A stretch of DNA of 9,312 bases, from positions 1-9,312 of the forward strand of contig NZ_LSJM01000440.1 of the NCBI RefSeq assembly GCF_001557215.1, written 5' to 3'. The notes beneath the pieces were generated by a model. That model was not told the DNA's origin and searched no databases. It saw only the letters and a program-made list of their open reading frames with translations. The stretch's first letter is position 1; each line of letters opens with the position of its first letter. This document shows, in pieces, positions 1 through 6,197 of the stretch. The stretch comes from Sphingomonas sp. CCH9-E2 (GTDB lineage: Bacteria; Pseudomonadota; Alphaproteobacteria; Sphingomonadales; Sphingomonadaceae). The translations under genes were made by a program, and so were the position numbers.

Positions 1-984
1 GCCGACCACCATCCCCGCCCCCACCGCCAGCGCCGAAGCGGCGGCGATCTGAAGTAGATAGATGCGGCTAATGTCGGCCGAGGTCGCGCCGAGAATCTTG
101 AACGTCGCGATCCCACCGCGCTTCTGCCCCAGGTACGAGGCGACGCCGTTGCTCACCCCGATCCCTGCGATCACCAGAGCGGCAAGGCCGATCAGCGACA
201 GGAATTGCCCCATCCGCTCAAAGAAGCGCACCGCGCCCGGAGCGGCGCGGTCGCGCGTTTTGTATTCGAACCCGGCGGTGGCGAAGCGCGCCTTGAGCCC
301 ATCGACTGCCTCCTCGGGCGTCACACCGGCATTGAGGCGGATGCGGTACTTGGTCTCGTACAGCGCGCCCGGTTGCAGCAATCCGGTGCGCTTCATCCCG
401 TCGAGCGAGACGATTGCGACCGGGCCGAGCGTGAACCCCTCCCCCACCCGGTCGGGTTCGTCGGCGATCATGCCGACGATGCGGAAATCGGCATCGCCAT
501 AGCGAACCCGGTCGCCGGTCTTGAGCAACAGCCGTTCCGACAGCGACTTGCCGATCAGGATCGCATCGGGCGCAAGCGGCGCGTAGCTGCCCTGCTCCAG
601 CGTCAGGCTGCCGTACAGCGGATAGCGCGCATCGACGCCCTTGAGTTCGGTCAGCACCGCATCGGGCGCGCCCGTGATCGGCGTCGCGCGCCGCGCCATT
701 GCCCGCGTGCGGATCGTGTCGCTGACCATGCCGAGCTGTGTCAGCGCCGCGCGCTCCTGCGCCGATGCCTGGCGCTGGGTCATCCCCACCTCGACATCGC
801 CGCCGAGCAGCACCTGCCCCCGCGCCGAGATTTCGCCGGTAATCGATGCGGTCAGACTGCCGATTGTCGCCAGCGTCGCGACGCCGAGGAACAGACAGAC
901 GAGCAGCAGCCGCAGCCCGCGAAAGCCGGCATGCAGGTCGCGCCGCGCGATGCTCCACGCCTTGCGCCAGCCCAGCGCCCTCAT
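1..984 (-). CDS. ybbP: ABC transporter permease, FtsX family (YbbP-like), 3' part missing
   Basis: Inner-membrane permease of an ABC system of the YbbA-YbbP type, a MacB/FtsX-like class linked to envelope or lipid-protein release rather than import. The ATG at 984 overlaps the ATPase stop as ATGA; 328 codons are visible and the frame runs open off the left edge, where family members continue to roughly 800 residues. The N-terminus has a cytoplasmic SIARRDLHAG stretch, then a hydrophobic segment (about residues 24-46), then a long soluble periplasmic domain (about 50-255), then the start of the FtsX domain with a membrane segment and a QKRGGIATFKILGA motif near the left edge. The paired ATPase and the divergent GDSL esterase support the YbbP assignment. 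The substrate is not known for this family with certainty. Incompleteness is due only to the window edge. Confidence 0.9.
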   Translation of the reverse strand, partial: MRALGWRKAWSIARRDLHAGFRGLRLLLVCLFLGVATLATIGSLTASITGEISARGQVLLGGDVEVGMTQRQASAQERAALTQLGMVSDTIRTRAMARRATPITGAPDAVLTELKGVDARYPLYGSLTLEQGSYAPLAPDAILIGKSLSERLLLKTGDRVRYGDADFRIVGMIADEPDRVGEGFTLGPVAIVSLDGMKRTGLLQPGALYETKYRIRLNAGVTPEEAVDGLKARFATAGFEYKTRDRAAPGAVRFFERMGQFLSLIGLAALVIAGIGVSNGVASYLGQKRGGIATFKILGATSADISRIYLLQIAAASALAVGAGMVVG

Positions 985-1679
985 GCAGCGCTGTCCGCAA
1001 CGATATGCCCGTCGCGCATCGTCAGCACGCGGTCACAGCGGCTGGCAAGCGCCGGGTCATGGGTGATGATGAGCAAGGTCGCCCCCGCCGCGCGCTGGCG
1101 ATCGAACAACAGGTCGACGATTACGCCGCTGGTCGTGCCATCGAGATTGCCGGTCGGTTCGTCGGCAAAGATGATCTCCGGCCGTCCGGCCACCGCGCGG
1201 GCGATGGCGACGCGCTGCTGCTCGCCGCCCGACAGCTGCACCGGATAATGGGTCAGGCGATGGCCGAGGCCGACCGCCTCCAGCTCCGCCGCCGCGCGCG
1301 CAAAGGCATCGTCCGCGCCCGCCAGCTCCAGCGGCACCGCGACATTCTCCAGCGCGGTCATCGTCGGCAACAGGTGGAAGGCCTGCAACACGATCCCGAC
1401 CCGTCCGCGCCGCGCCCGCGCGAGGCCGTCCTCGTCCAGCGTGTCATAGGCGATGCCCGCGACGCTCACGCTGCCACCGCTTGCCTGTTCCAGGCCCGAC
1501 AGGATCGCCATCAGCGACGACTTGCCCGATCCCGACGGTCCGAGGATCGCGACGCTGCTCCCGCGCGCGATGTCGACATCGATTCCCTTCAGAATTTCGG
1601 TCGGCGCTTCGCGCGTTCCAAGCGTCAGGGTGACATTGCGCGCGCGGATTGCGATATCCGCCACCGGTTCGATCGACAT
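981..1679 (-). CDS. ybbA: ABC transporter ATP-binding protein (YbbA-like)
   Basis: Cytoplasmic nucleotide-binding subunit of the YbbA-YbbP system, powering the permease encoded immediately downstream. All ABC motifs are intact over 232 residues: Walker A GPSGSGKS (47-54), Q-loop Q99, signature LSGGEQQR (149-156), Walker B IIFADE (169-174), D-loop after E174, and H-loop H207 in ITHD. The sequence DEPTGNLD is typical of the LolD/MacB/YbbA group. Its TGA overlaps the permease ATG by four bases, implying one operon with translational coupling. The ATG at 1679 is the chosen start; only a weak AAGGA lies upstream at about 14 bases, inside the divergent esterase gene. LolD is the main alternative, but the FtsX permease partner and the neighbouring TesA-type gene favour YbbA. 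Confidence 0.93.
   Translation of the reverse strand: MSIEPVADIAIRARNVTLTLGTREAPTEILKGIDVDIARGSSVAILGPSGSGKSSLMAILSGLEQASGGSVSVAGIAYDTLDEDGLARARRGRVGIVLQAFHLLPTMTALENVAVPLELAGADDAFARAAAELEAVGLGHRLTHYPVQLSGGEQQRVAIARAVAGRPEIIFADEPTGNLDGTTSGVIVDLLFDRQRAAGATLLIITHDPALASRCDRVLTMRDGHIVADSAA
1630..1658 (+). promoter_or_regulatory. candidate promoter of the esterase, inside ybbA
   Basis: GTGACA (1630-1635) and GATATC (1653-1658) are separated by 17 bases. The first differs from the sigma-70 -35 consensus at one position; the second matches the -10 at only three. The predicted transcript would start near 1665, about 30 bases before the TTG start. The site lies wholly inside the 5' coding part of the divergent ATPase gene because the two genes leave no other room. 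Weak by sequence alone. Confidence 0.25.
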
Positions 1680-1696
1680 AGGTGGAGAAGACGTCC

Positions 1697-2416
1697 TTGA
1701 TCAGAAAGCTTGCCCCATATGCGGGCGCAATGTTGCTCCTCCAAGGCCTCGCCGCCTGTTCGGGCGAAAATGATGCAACGAACCAGGCGCTGGCGACCCC
1801 GCCGACCCCCGCGACGGTGGCCAGTGCGGGTGCGGAGAAGGCCGATTCGCGGCTCGTCGTCGCCTTCGGGGACAGCCTCTACGCCGGCTATGGCGTCTTG
1901 CCGCAGGAGAGTTTCCCCGCGCAGCTGGAGAAAGCGCTCGCAGCGCGCGGCATCGCCGCGAGCGTGCGCAATGCCGGGGTGTCTGGCGATACAAGCTCGG
2001 CGGGCCTGCGCCGCCTGGCCTTCACGCTCGACGGGCTGGATCGCAAGCCGGACCTCGTCATGGTCAATCTGGGCGGCAACGACATGCTGCGCGGGATCGA
2101 CCCGGCCGAGACGCGCGCGAACCTGACCGCGATCTGCGAGGAGCTGAAGAAGCGCGGCATCCCGATCATGCTGACCGGCATGATCGCCGCGCCGAACATG
2201 GGCCGCGACTATGCCGACGCGTTCAACGCGATCTATGGCGATCTGGCGAAACGCTATGACGCGGTGCTGTACCCCTTCTTCCTCGATCAGGTGGTGACCG
2301 ATCCGTCGCTGATGCTGCCGGACCGGATTCACCCCAATCCCGAGGGACTGGAAAAGATCGTGGGGCGGGTCTCACCACTGGTTGCGGAGGCCCTGAAGCC
2401 CGGCGACGCGGGTTAG
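1697..2416 (+). CDS. tesA: GDSL/SGNH arylesterase, TesA-like, predicted lipoprotein
   Basis: Esterase / lysophospholipase L1-type hydrolase of the SGNH superfamily, acting on acyl esters or thioesters in the cell envelope. Block I FGDSLYAGYG gives catalytic S60, block II contains NAGVSGDTS, block III is LGGND, and block V DRIHPN gives D209 and H212 (numbering from the TTG). The N-terminus has an RK-containing positive region, a hydrophobic core, and a lipobox LAAC with C21 as the expected lipidated residue; Ser at +2 favours outer-membrane sorting. A TTG start at 1697 is chosen because GGAG lies nine bases upstream at 1684-1687. A GTG at 1682 is in frame but has no Shine-Dalgarno and follows directly on a stop codon. 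The gene is divergent from ybbA-ybbP, as in the conserved tesA locus. Catalytic residues are complete. E. coli TesA is a soluble periplasmic protein, so the lipoprotein form is a difference. Confidence 0.92.
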   Translation: MIRKLAPYAGAMLLLQGLAACSGENDATNQALATPPTPATVASAGAEKADSRLVVAFGDSLYAGYGVLPQESFPAQLEKALAARGIAASVRNAGVSGDTSSAGLRRLAFTLDGLDRKPDLVMVNLGGNDMLRGIDPAETRANLTAICEELKKRGIPIMLTGMIAAPNMGRDYADAFNAIYGDLAKRYDAVLYPFFLDQVVTDPSLMLPDRIHPNPEGLEKIVGRVSPLVAEALKPGDAG

Positions 2417-2428
2417 GCCCCTTTTGGG

Positions 2429-2457
2429 TTGCCAACCGCCGCGACGCTGCGTTACAT
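2429..2457 (+). promoter_or_regulatory. candidate promoter of the ceramidase-like gene
   Basis: TTGCCA (2429-2434) and TTACAT (2452-2457) are 17 bases apart. The -35 matches five of six consensus bases, the -10 three of six. The expected transcription start would fall near 2464, directly on the palindrome at 2463-2474, the usual geometry for repression by a LacI-type protein. The placement supports the call more than the -10 does. Confidence 0.35.
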
Positions 2458-2462
2458 CGATA

Positions 2463-2474
2463 GCAATCGATTGC
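2463..2474. promoter_or_regulatory. putative LacI-family operator, copy 1
   Basis: GCAATCGATTGC is a perfect 12-base palindrome with a central CG, the arrangement common to LacI/GalR-family operators. Eleven of its bases (GCAATCGATTG) recur at 6128-6138 in the other promoter region of the sugar locus. It sits between the esterase stop and the ceramidase-like gene, next to a candidate -10 and 28 bases upstream of a small ORF with a strong Shine-Dalgarno. The regulator itself is not in the window, so the family assignment rests on the shape of the site and on the sugar context. Confidence 0.55.
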
Positions 2475-2502
2475 ATTACGCGATCGTCGGGTGGAGAGGA
2501 TC

Positions 2503-2580
2503 ATGCTGAAAGCGCGTCTGCGTGCCGTTCCGCCGTCGTCTGTTCTCGGCTTCAACGGGATGTCTTACCATGAAGATTGA
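2503..2580 (+). CDS. possible leader peptide ORF upstream of the ceramidase-like gene
   Basis: A 25-codon ORF begins with ATG at 2503, preceded by a strong purine-rich site GGAGAGGA at 2493-2500. Its TGA (2578-2580) lies just after the ATG (2570) of the ceramidase-like gene, so the two overlap by 11 bases in different frames. The large gene has only a weak GGGA before its own start, so translation of the small ORF could deliver ribosomes to it. The peptide is basic at first with no transmembrane segment and resembles nothing I recognise. It may not make a functional product; the claim rests on the ribosome binding site and the overlap. Confidence 0.35.
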   Translation: MLKARLRAVPPSSVLGFNGMSYHED

Positions 2581-3913
2581 ACTGCGCGCGGCCTGTGCCG
2601 CCACCCTGATGTGCGTCGCCCTGCCCGCTTCGGCCCAGGCGCTCAAGGTCGGCGCAGCCAAGGTCGATATCACGCCCAAGGCGGCCGAAATGCCCAAGAC
2701 CATGCTCGGCGTGCTTGATCCGCTCAACGTCCGCGCGATCGTGGTCGATGACGGCAAGACGCGCGCGGCGATGGTCACCGTCGACGCCGGCGCGATCATG
2801 ACCGAGACCTGGGCCAATGTCGCCGCACGGGTCGAACGCGAGCTCAAGATCCCGACCAGCCAGCTGCTACTCACCGCCAGCCACACGCACAGCGCGCCGT
2901 GGATGCGCGGCCAGGCGTACGAGGCGAAAATCTTCGACGCGATCCGCAAGGCGGCGGCGGCGGCGAAGCCCGCGCGCATGGCCTATGGCACCGGCGTTTC
3001 CTACATCAACGTCAACCGCAACATCATCGACCCCGACAATCGCCGCTGGTGGGAAGGCCCGAACTACGAGGGCGTGTCGGACAAGACCGTTGCGGTGGTG
3101 CGGTTCGAGACGCTGGAGGGCGCGCCGATCGCGGTCTATTTCAACTATGGCGTGCACGCCGTGCTGACCGGCAATCTCGATCTGGTCAGCGCCGACCTGC
3201 CGGGTGCCGCGTCCAACTATATCGAACAGTCGCTGGGCGGCGATACGGTCGCGGTCTATGGGAACGGCGCGGCGGGGGATCAGAACCCGATCTATTTCAA
3301 CCAGACCTATGAACTGCGCGCGATCCGCACCGCCGATTATGCCAAGCGCGGTGAGGATATCAGCAACGCGATGCCCCCGGGCGGGACCGGCATGGACCGC
3401 AGCAATCCGCGCGTCGCGATGCTGATGGAACAGCAGAAGCAGATGGTGAAATCGATGGGCCAGATGCTGGGCGAAGAGGTGCTGCACGTCAGCCGCGCCA
3501 GCCTGGAGCGTCCGGTCGTCGCCGCAACCATTCAGGGCGCGCAGACCAGCGTCACCTGCCCCGGCCGCAAGCGGCTGGACAAGGGCCGCGCTGGCTATGC
3601 CGGCACCTATGAGGATGCCGACCCGATCAGCATCCGGCTGAGCCTGCTCAAGATCGGCGATACCGTGATCGGCGGCGTGGATGCGGAGGTGTTCACCACC
3701 ATCGCCCAGCGCTTCAAGCGGGAGTCGCCGTTCAAGCACACGATGATGACGACCATCACCAATGGCATGGCGCCGTCGGGCTATATCCCGAACGACGCGG
3801 CGTTCGGCTACAATACGTTCGAAGTGGTGTCGTCGCGGCTGAAGCCGGGTTGCGCGGAGAGCGCGATCGTCAACGGACTGCTCGACCTAATCGAGAAGGT
3901 CGAGGCGAAGTGA
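2570..3913 (+). CDS. secreted neutral/alkaline ceramidase-superfamily protein without the catalytic Ser
   Basis: Predicted exported protein (447 residues) related to the N-terminal catalytic domain of neutral/alkaline ceramidases, which hydrolyse the amide bond of ceramide with a zinc ion. A signal peptide spans about residues 1-22 (Lys/Arg, hydrophobic core, PASA-Q cleavage). The mature part opens with KVGAAKVDITPK. Likely zinc-site residues by analogy with the Pseudomonas enzyme are H105 and H107 (ASHTHSAP), H196 (YGVHAV), E373 (VDAEVF) and Y405 (SGYIPN). The family block GDxSP reads GDQNP (236-240), so the nucleophilic serine is replaced by Asn239. The C-terminal immunoglobulin-like domain of true ceramidases (over 640 residues) is absent. 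The start at 2570 is preferred over a GTG at 2522 because only it gives a normal signal peptide. True ceramidase activity is therefore doubtful; it may act on another amide or ester in this sugar locus. Operator and promoter lie directly upstream. Confidence 0.82.
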   Translation: MKIELRAACAATLMCVALPASAQALKVGAAKVDITPKAAEMPKTMLGVLDPLNVRAIVVDDGKTRAAMVTVDAGAIMTETWANVAARVERELKIPTSQLLLTASHTHSAPWMRGQAYEAKIFDAIRKAAAAAKPARMAYGTGVSYINVNRNIIDPDNRRWWEGPNYEGVSDKTVAVVRFETLEGAPIAVYFNYGVHAVLTGNLDLVSADLPGAASNYIEQSLGGDTVAVYGNGAAGDQNPIYFNQTYELRAIRTADYAKRGEDISNAMPPGGTGMDRSNPRVAMLMEQQKQMVKSMGQMLGEEVLHVSRASLERPVVAATIQGAQTSVTCPGRKRLDKGRAGYAGTYEDADPISIRLSLLKIGDTVIGGVDAEVFTTIAQRFKRESPFKHTMMTTITNGMAPSGYIPNDAAFGYNTFEVVSSRLKPGCAESAIVNGLLDLIEKVEAK

Positions 3914-3920
3914 CGCAACG

Positions 3921-3953
3921 GGCCGCATCGCGCGGGTTTAGCGCGACGCGGCC
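3921..3953. terminator. hairpin between convergent genes, possible bidirectional terminator
   Basis: GGCCGCATCGCGC (3921-3933) pairs with GCGCGACGCGGCC (3941-3953) with a single A-C mismatch, leaving a seven-base loop. It lies eight bases past the ceramidase-like stop and contains the stop codon and last four codons of the fructokinase on the other strand. Neither side has a run of T after the stem, so intrinsic termination may be inefficient, or the stem may protect the 3' ends of both mRNAs. Confidence 0.5.
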
Positions 3954-4822
3954 TGCGCCAAAGCAATCGCGCCGAGCGGTCCGGCATCGGCACCCAGACC
4001 CGCGGGCTGAATGATCTCGGAAACCGCAACGGGAGTGAGGAAAGGCAGATAGCTTTCCAGCTGCGCGACGACAATCTCACGCACCCAGGGCAGGATGAAG
4101 GCCCGCGACAGCGCCACGCTGCCGCCAAACAGGATGCGGCGCGCCGAGGTCGTCAGCAGGATCGCGCAGCAAAGCTCGGCTATGTCGGCGGCGACATGGC
4201 GCCAGATCGGATCGTCGTCAGGCGCAGTCGCCGGGTCCATGCCGAAGCGTGCGGCGAGCGCGGGTCCCGACACCAGGCCCTCGATGCAATCGCAATGGAA
4301 GGGGCAGTTGCCGGCGAAGACATCCCCCGCGGCGCGGCGCAGCCGGATGTGGCCGATCTCGGGATGCATCGCGCCGTGTACCGGCCGTCCGCCGATCAGC
4401 AGTCCGCCGCCCAGGCCTGTGCCGATCGTCAGATAGCACAGGCTGTCGCAACGCTGCGCCGCGCCCCAGCGATATTCGGCGAGCGCCGCGCCATTGACGT
4501 CGGTGTCGATCGCCATCGGGCATGCCAGCCCCCCGCTCAGCAGCGCCGCGACCGGCGCGCCGGTCCAGCCGGGCTTGGGCGTTGCGAGGATGTGTCCGAA
4601 CTGCGGATCGCGCGGGTCGAGCTGGATCGGGCCGAAACTGGCGATGCCCAGCCCCGCCAATGGCGCGCGCGTCGCCCAGCCATCGAGGATCGCGCGCAAT
4701 GCGGTCAGCGTCGCAACCGGCTCACCCGTCGCTATGCTTTGCCGTTCGACGATCGCATCGCCCTGCGCCAGCACGGCAATCGCCTTGGTTCCGCCCAGTT
4801 CGATCCCCGCATAGCGGTTCAT
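3938..4822 (-). CDS. ROK-family fructokinase
   Basis: Cytoplasmic sugar kinase that most likely phosphorylates fructose to fructose-6-phosphate with ATP. The 294-residue protein has the ATP phosphate loop GIELGGTKA (6-14), the catalytic Asp region DTDVNGAALAE (D108), the GTGLGGG loop (134-140) and the PEIGH motif (154-158). Zinc-site residues H158, C173, H176 and C179 occur in a CPxHxxCxEG arrangement, which is characteristic of bacterial ROK fructokinases rather than glucokinases or NagC-type repressors; there is no helix-turn-helix domain. The ATG overlaps the stop of the upstream GH68 gene (ATGA, 4819-4822), so the two are one operon. This pairing is logical, since a levansucrase or sucrose hydrolase releases fructose. 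Other hexose specificity (mannose, allose) cannot be excluded. Confidence 0.88.
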   Translation of the reverse strand: MNRYAGIELGGTKAIAVLAQGDAIVERQSIATGEPVATLTALRAILDGWATRAPLAGLGIASFGPIQLDPRDPQFGHILATPKPGWTGAPVAALLSGGLACPMAIDTDVNGAALAEYRWGAAQRCDSLCYLTIGTGLGGGLLIGGRPVHGAMHPEIGHIRLRRAAGDVFAGNCPFHCDCIEGLVSGPALAARFGMDPATAPDDDPIWRHVAADIAELCCAILLTTSARRILFGGSVALSRAFILPWVREIVVAQLESYLPFLTPVAVSEIIQPAGLGADAGPLGAIALAQAASR

Positions 4823-5985
4823 CCGTTGCTCTCCAGCCCAGCCGCATCACCCTGCAACCGCAAGCGCACCATCGGCGCGAAGGTTGCGCCGAAGCGGCGC
4901 GCATTCGCGTCGCTGCCGTCGCTTCCCCAGGCGTCGATAAAGCTCGTCACCTGAAGATCGGGCAAGACCAGCCAGCTATAGGCCTGTTTCGGCGCGGCGT
5001 CAGGGTTGGCGAACACCAGGCCGGTGCCGTTGAGCGGACGCCAGCCGCCATCGATCCGGTCCGATACCATGCCATACAGGCCGGTAGGGCCGGTTGGGCC
5101 ATCGGGATTGAAGACGTGCCGCTGGGTCGACCAGAACAGATAATAGAGCCCTTGATGGAAGATCACATGGGGTCGCTCCAGCTCGTTGTTCAGCGCATCC
5201 GCGCTGACCAGCGGCGGGCGGATGTCCCATTCCGTTAGCGTGTCGTCGCGCGCGCTCGTCCAGCCGACTGCTCCGTTGAAAGCCGAGGACGACCCCGCGA
5301 GCGAGGCGGCGAAGAAGACATGATGCCGTCCGTCGCGCGGGTCGCGGAAATAGGCCGGATCGCGGAACGCCTTGATCGTGCCGACCGCACCGCTGCCCGC
5401 GTCGCTCGCCATGTAATGCGAGGGGTCGCGGACCACGAATTCGCATAGGTTGCGCCAGTCGGTGAGGCGATAGCCGCCCTCTTCAACCAGGGTCGCATCG
5501 GCGCGAAACAGGCGCTGTTCAAAGGTCAGCGCCGCCTCGCCCCGTCGTCCGGTGGCGGTAAAGAACAACGTCAGCGTGCGGCGATCGCTTGCGAGCAGCG
5601 CAGAGCCGGACCATTCGCGGCTGCCCGGTGCAAAGCCATCGGGCATGGCCGGGCCGAGCGGGTGCCAGCCGCTCGCATCGCGCAGGATCAGATTGATTCG
5701 GGCATGGCCGTGGCGGGTATCGGGGTCAGGGAAACGCGGCGCCCCCAGCGCCATCCAAATGGTCTGCCCATTGGGCAATGCCGACGGCGTGCCATCGGCA
5801 TCCTGCACCGGCCACGCGTCCCAGATGTCGAGGTCCGGCGCGATGCGCACCACGTCGCCGTCGAGAATCAGCGGCGCGGTGTCGTGGCGCTGATCCCTGA
5901 TCGCGTGGAGATGCGCTGGCGTCCATCGCGCCGTCGTGACCTGCTCCGCCGCGATGATCATCGGCGCCTGTTCTGTGGCGCTCAT
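4819..5985 (-). CDS. glycoside hydrolase family 68 (levansucrase-type)
   Basis: Fructosyltransferase/hydrolase of clan GH-J that splits sucrose and either transfers fructose to growing levan or to water. In 388 residues the GH68 landmarks appear in order: IWDAWP with nucleophile D56, EWSGSA (124-129) at the sucrose pocket, FRDP with transition-state stabiliser D209, and NELERPHV with acid/base E270 and R271. The ATG at 5985 has GGAG ten bases upstream; an upstream TTG at 6048 would add 21 residues with no leader character. No signal peptide or Tat motif is visible, as in Zymomonas levansucrases, so the location (cytoplasmic or exported by another route) is open. It precedes the fructokinase with an ATGA overlap. 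Inulosucrase or a sucrose-specific hydrolase are alternatives; sequence alone does not separate them. Confidence 0.9.
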   Translation of the reverse strand: MSATEQAPMIIAAEQVTTARWTPAHLHAIRDQRHDTAPLILDGDVVRIAPDLDIWDAWPVQDADGTPSALPNGQTIWMALGAPRFPDPDTRHGHARINLILRDASGWHPLGPAMPDGFAPGSREWSGSALLASDRRTLTLFFTATGRRGEAALTFEQRLFRADATLVEEGGYRLTDWRNLCEFVVRDPSHYMASDAGSGAVGTIKAFRDPAYFRDPRDGRHHVFFAASLAGSSSAFNGAVGWTSARDDTLTEWDIRPPLVSADALNNELERPHVIFHQGLYYLFWSTQRHVFNPDGPTGPTGLYGMVSDRIDGGWRPLNGTGLVFANPDAAPKQAYSWLVLPDLQVTSFIDAWGSDGSDANARRFGATFAPMVRLRLQGDAAGLESNG

Positions 5986-6071
5986 CGGGCGGAAGCTCCG
6001 ACAGGCACCGGCAGCGTGACGGCACGTCCGGCCAGCCCATTCGGGCAATACGCATCAACTCGCCGGATCAA
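5982..6071 (-). CDS. possible leader ORF upstream of the GH68 gene (weak)
   Basis: A TTG-initiated 29-codon ORF runs from 6071 to a TGA at 5984-5982 that overlaps the GH68 ATG as ATGA. It follows a purine-rich AAGGAAGGAAGAG (6088-6076), which otherwise has no assigned start codon. The peptide matches nothing I know. The TTG start and the ease with which such overlaps arise in GC-rich DNA make this uncertain; it is recorded because the two other genes of the regulon show a similar layout. Confidence 0.2.
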   Translation of the reverse strand: MIRRVDAYCPNGLAGRAVTLPVPVGASAR

Positions 6072-6076
6072 CTCGC
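6054..6076. repeat. 10-base direct repeat with 13-base period
   Basis: ATCAACTCGC occurs exactly at 6054-6063 and 6067-6076, separated by three bases (CGG). It lies in the 241-base divergent region between the GH68 gene and the esterase, upstream of GH68. On the minus strand the right copy covers the TTG of the possible leader ORF. It could be a protein-binding site or a simple local duplication. Confidence 0.6.
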
Positions 6077-6126
6077 TCTTCCTTCCTTAGTCCTGCGCAC
6101 CCTCAATGCCGTGTTCGCAGATGTTT

Positions 6127-6140
6127 CGCAATCGATTGTG
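6127..6140. promoter_or_regulatory. putative LacI-family operator, copy 2
   Basis: CGCAATCGATTGTG contains the palindrome CAATCGATTG (6129-6138) and shares the 11-mer GCAATCGATTG with the site at 2463. It lies in the divergent region 142 bases from the GH68 start and 87 bases from the esterase start, so one site could control both directions. On the plus strand it ends nine bases before a candidate -35 at 6149. No regulator gene is present in the window. Confidence 0.55.
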
Positions 6141-6148
6141 AATACCGC

Positions 6149-6177
6149 TTGAAACCTGTCGCGCGACGCGCTTCTAT
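6149..6177 (+). promoter_or_regulatory. candidate promoter of the Tat esterase gene
   Basis: TTGAAA (6149-6154) and TTCTAT (6172-6177) are 17 bases apart; the -35 matches five of six consensus positions, the -10 three. Transcription would begin near 6184, about 43 bases before the GTG start. The putative operator lies just upstream of the -35. I found no convincing promoter for the GH68 gene on the other strand of this region. Confidence 0.3.
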
Positions 6178-6197
6178 CCCGGGAGCCGGGCGTGCCG

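Noticed and set aside
205..1248. Long plus-strand open frames over the ABC genes
   Set aside because: Arg/Ala/His-rich composition typical of antisense frames in GC-rich DNA; the minus-strand frames carry complete ABC and FtsX motifs.
2391..2435. Possible terminator after the GDSL esterase (short CCCG/CGGG and CCC/GGG pairings near a TTTT)
   Set aside because: Stems of only three to four pairs; not convincing as a terminator.
2522..2569. Upstream GTG start adding 16 residues to the ceramidase-like protein
   Set aside because: No ribosome binding site and it would bury the signal peptide behind an Arg-rich extension.
2867..3739. 290-codon minus-strand frame opposite the ceramidase-like gene
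   Set aside because: Composition is that of a reverse-strand shadow, with no start signal; the plus strand has a signal peptide and family motifs.
6158..6167. GTCGCGCGAC palindrome between the candidate -35 and -10 of the esterase promoter
   Set aside because: Short CG-only type palindromes are frequent in this GC-rich sequence and it has no second copy at the other promoter.
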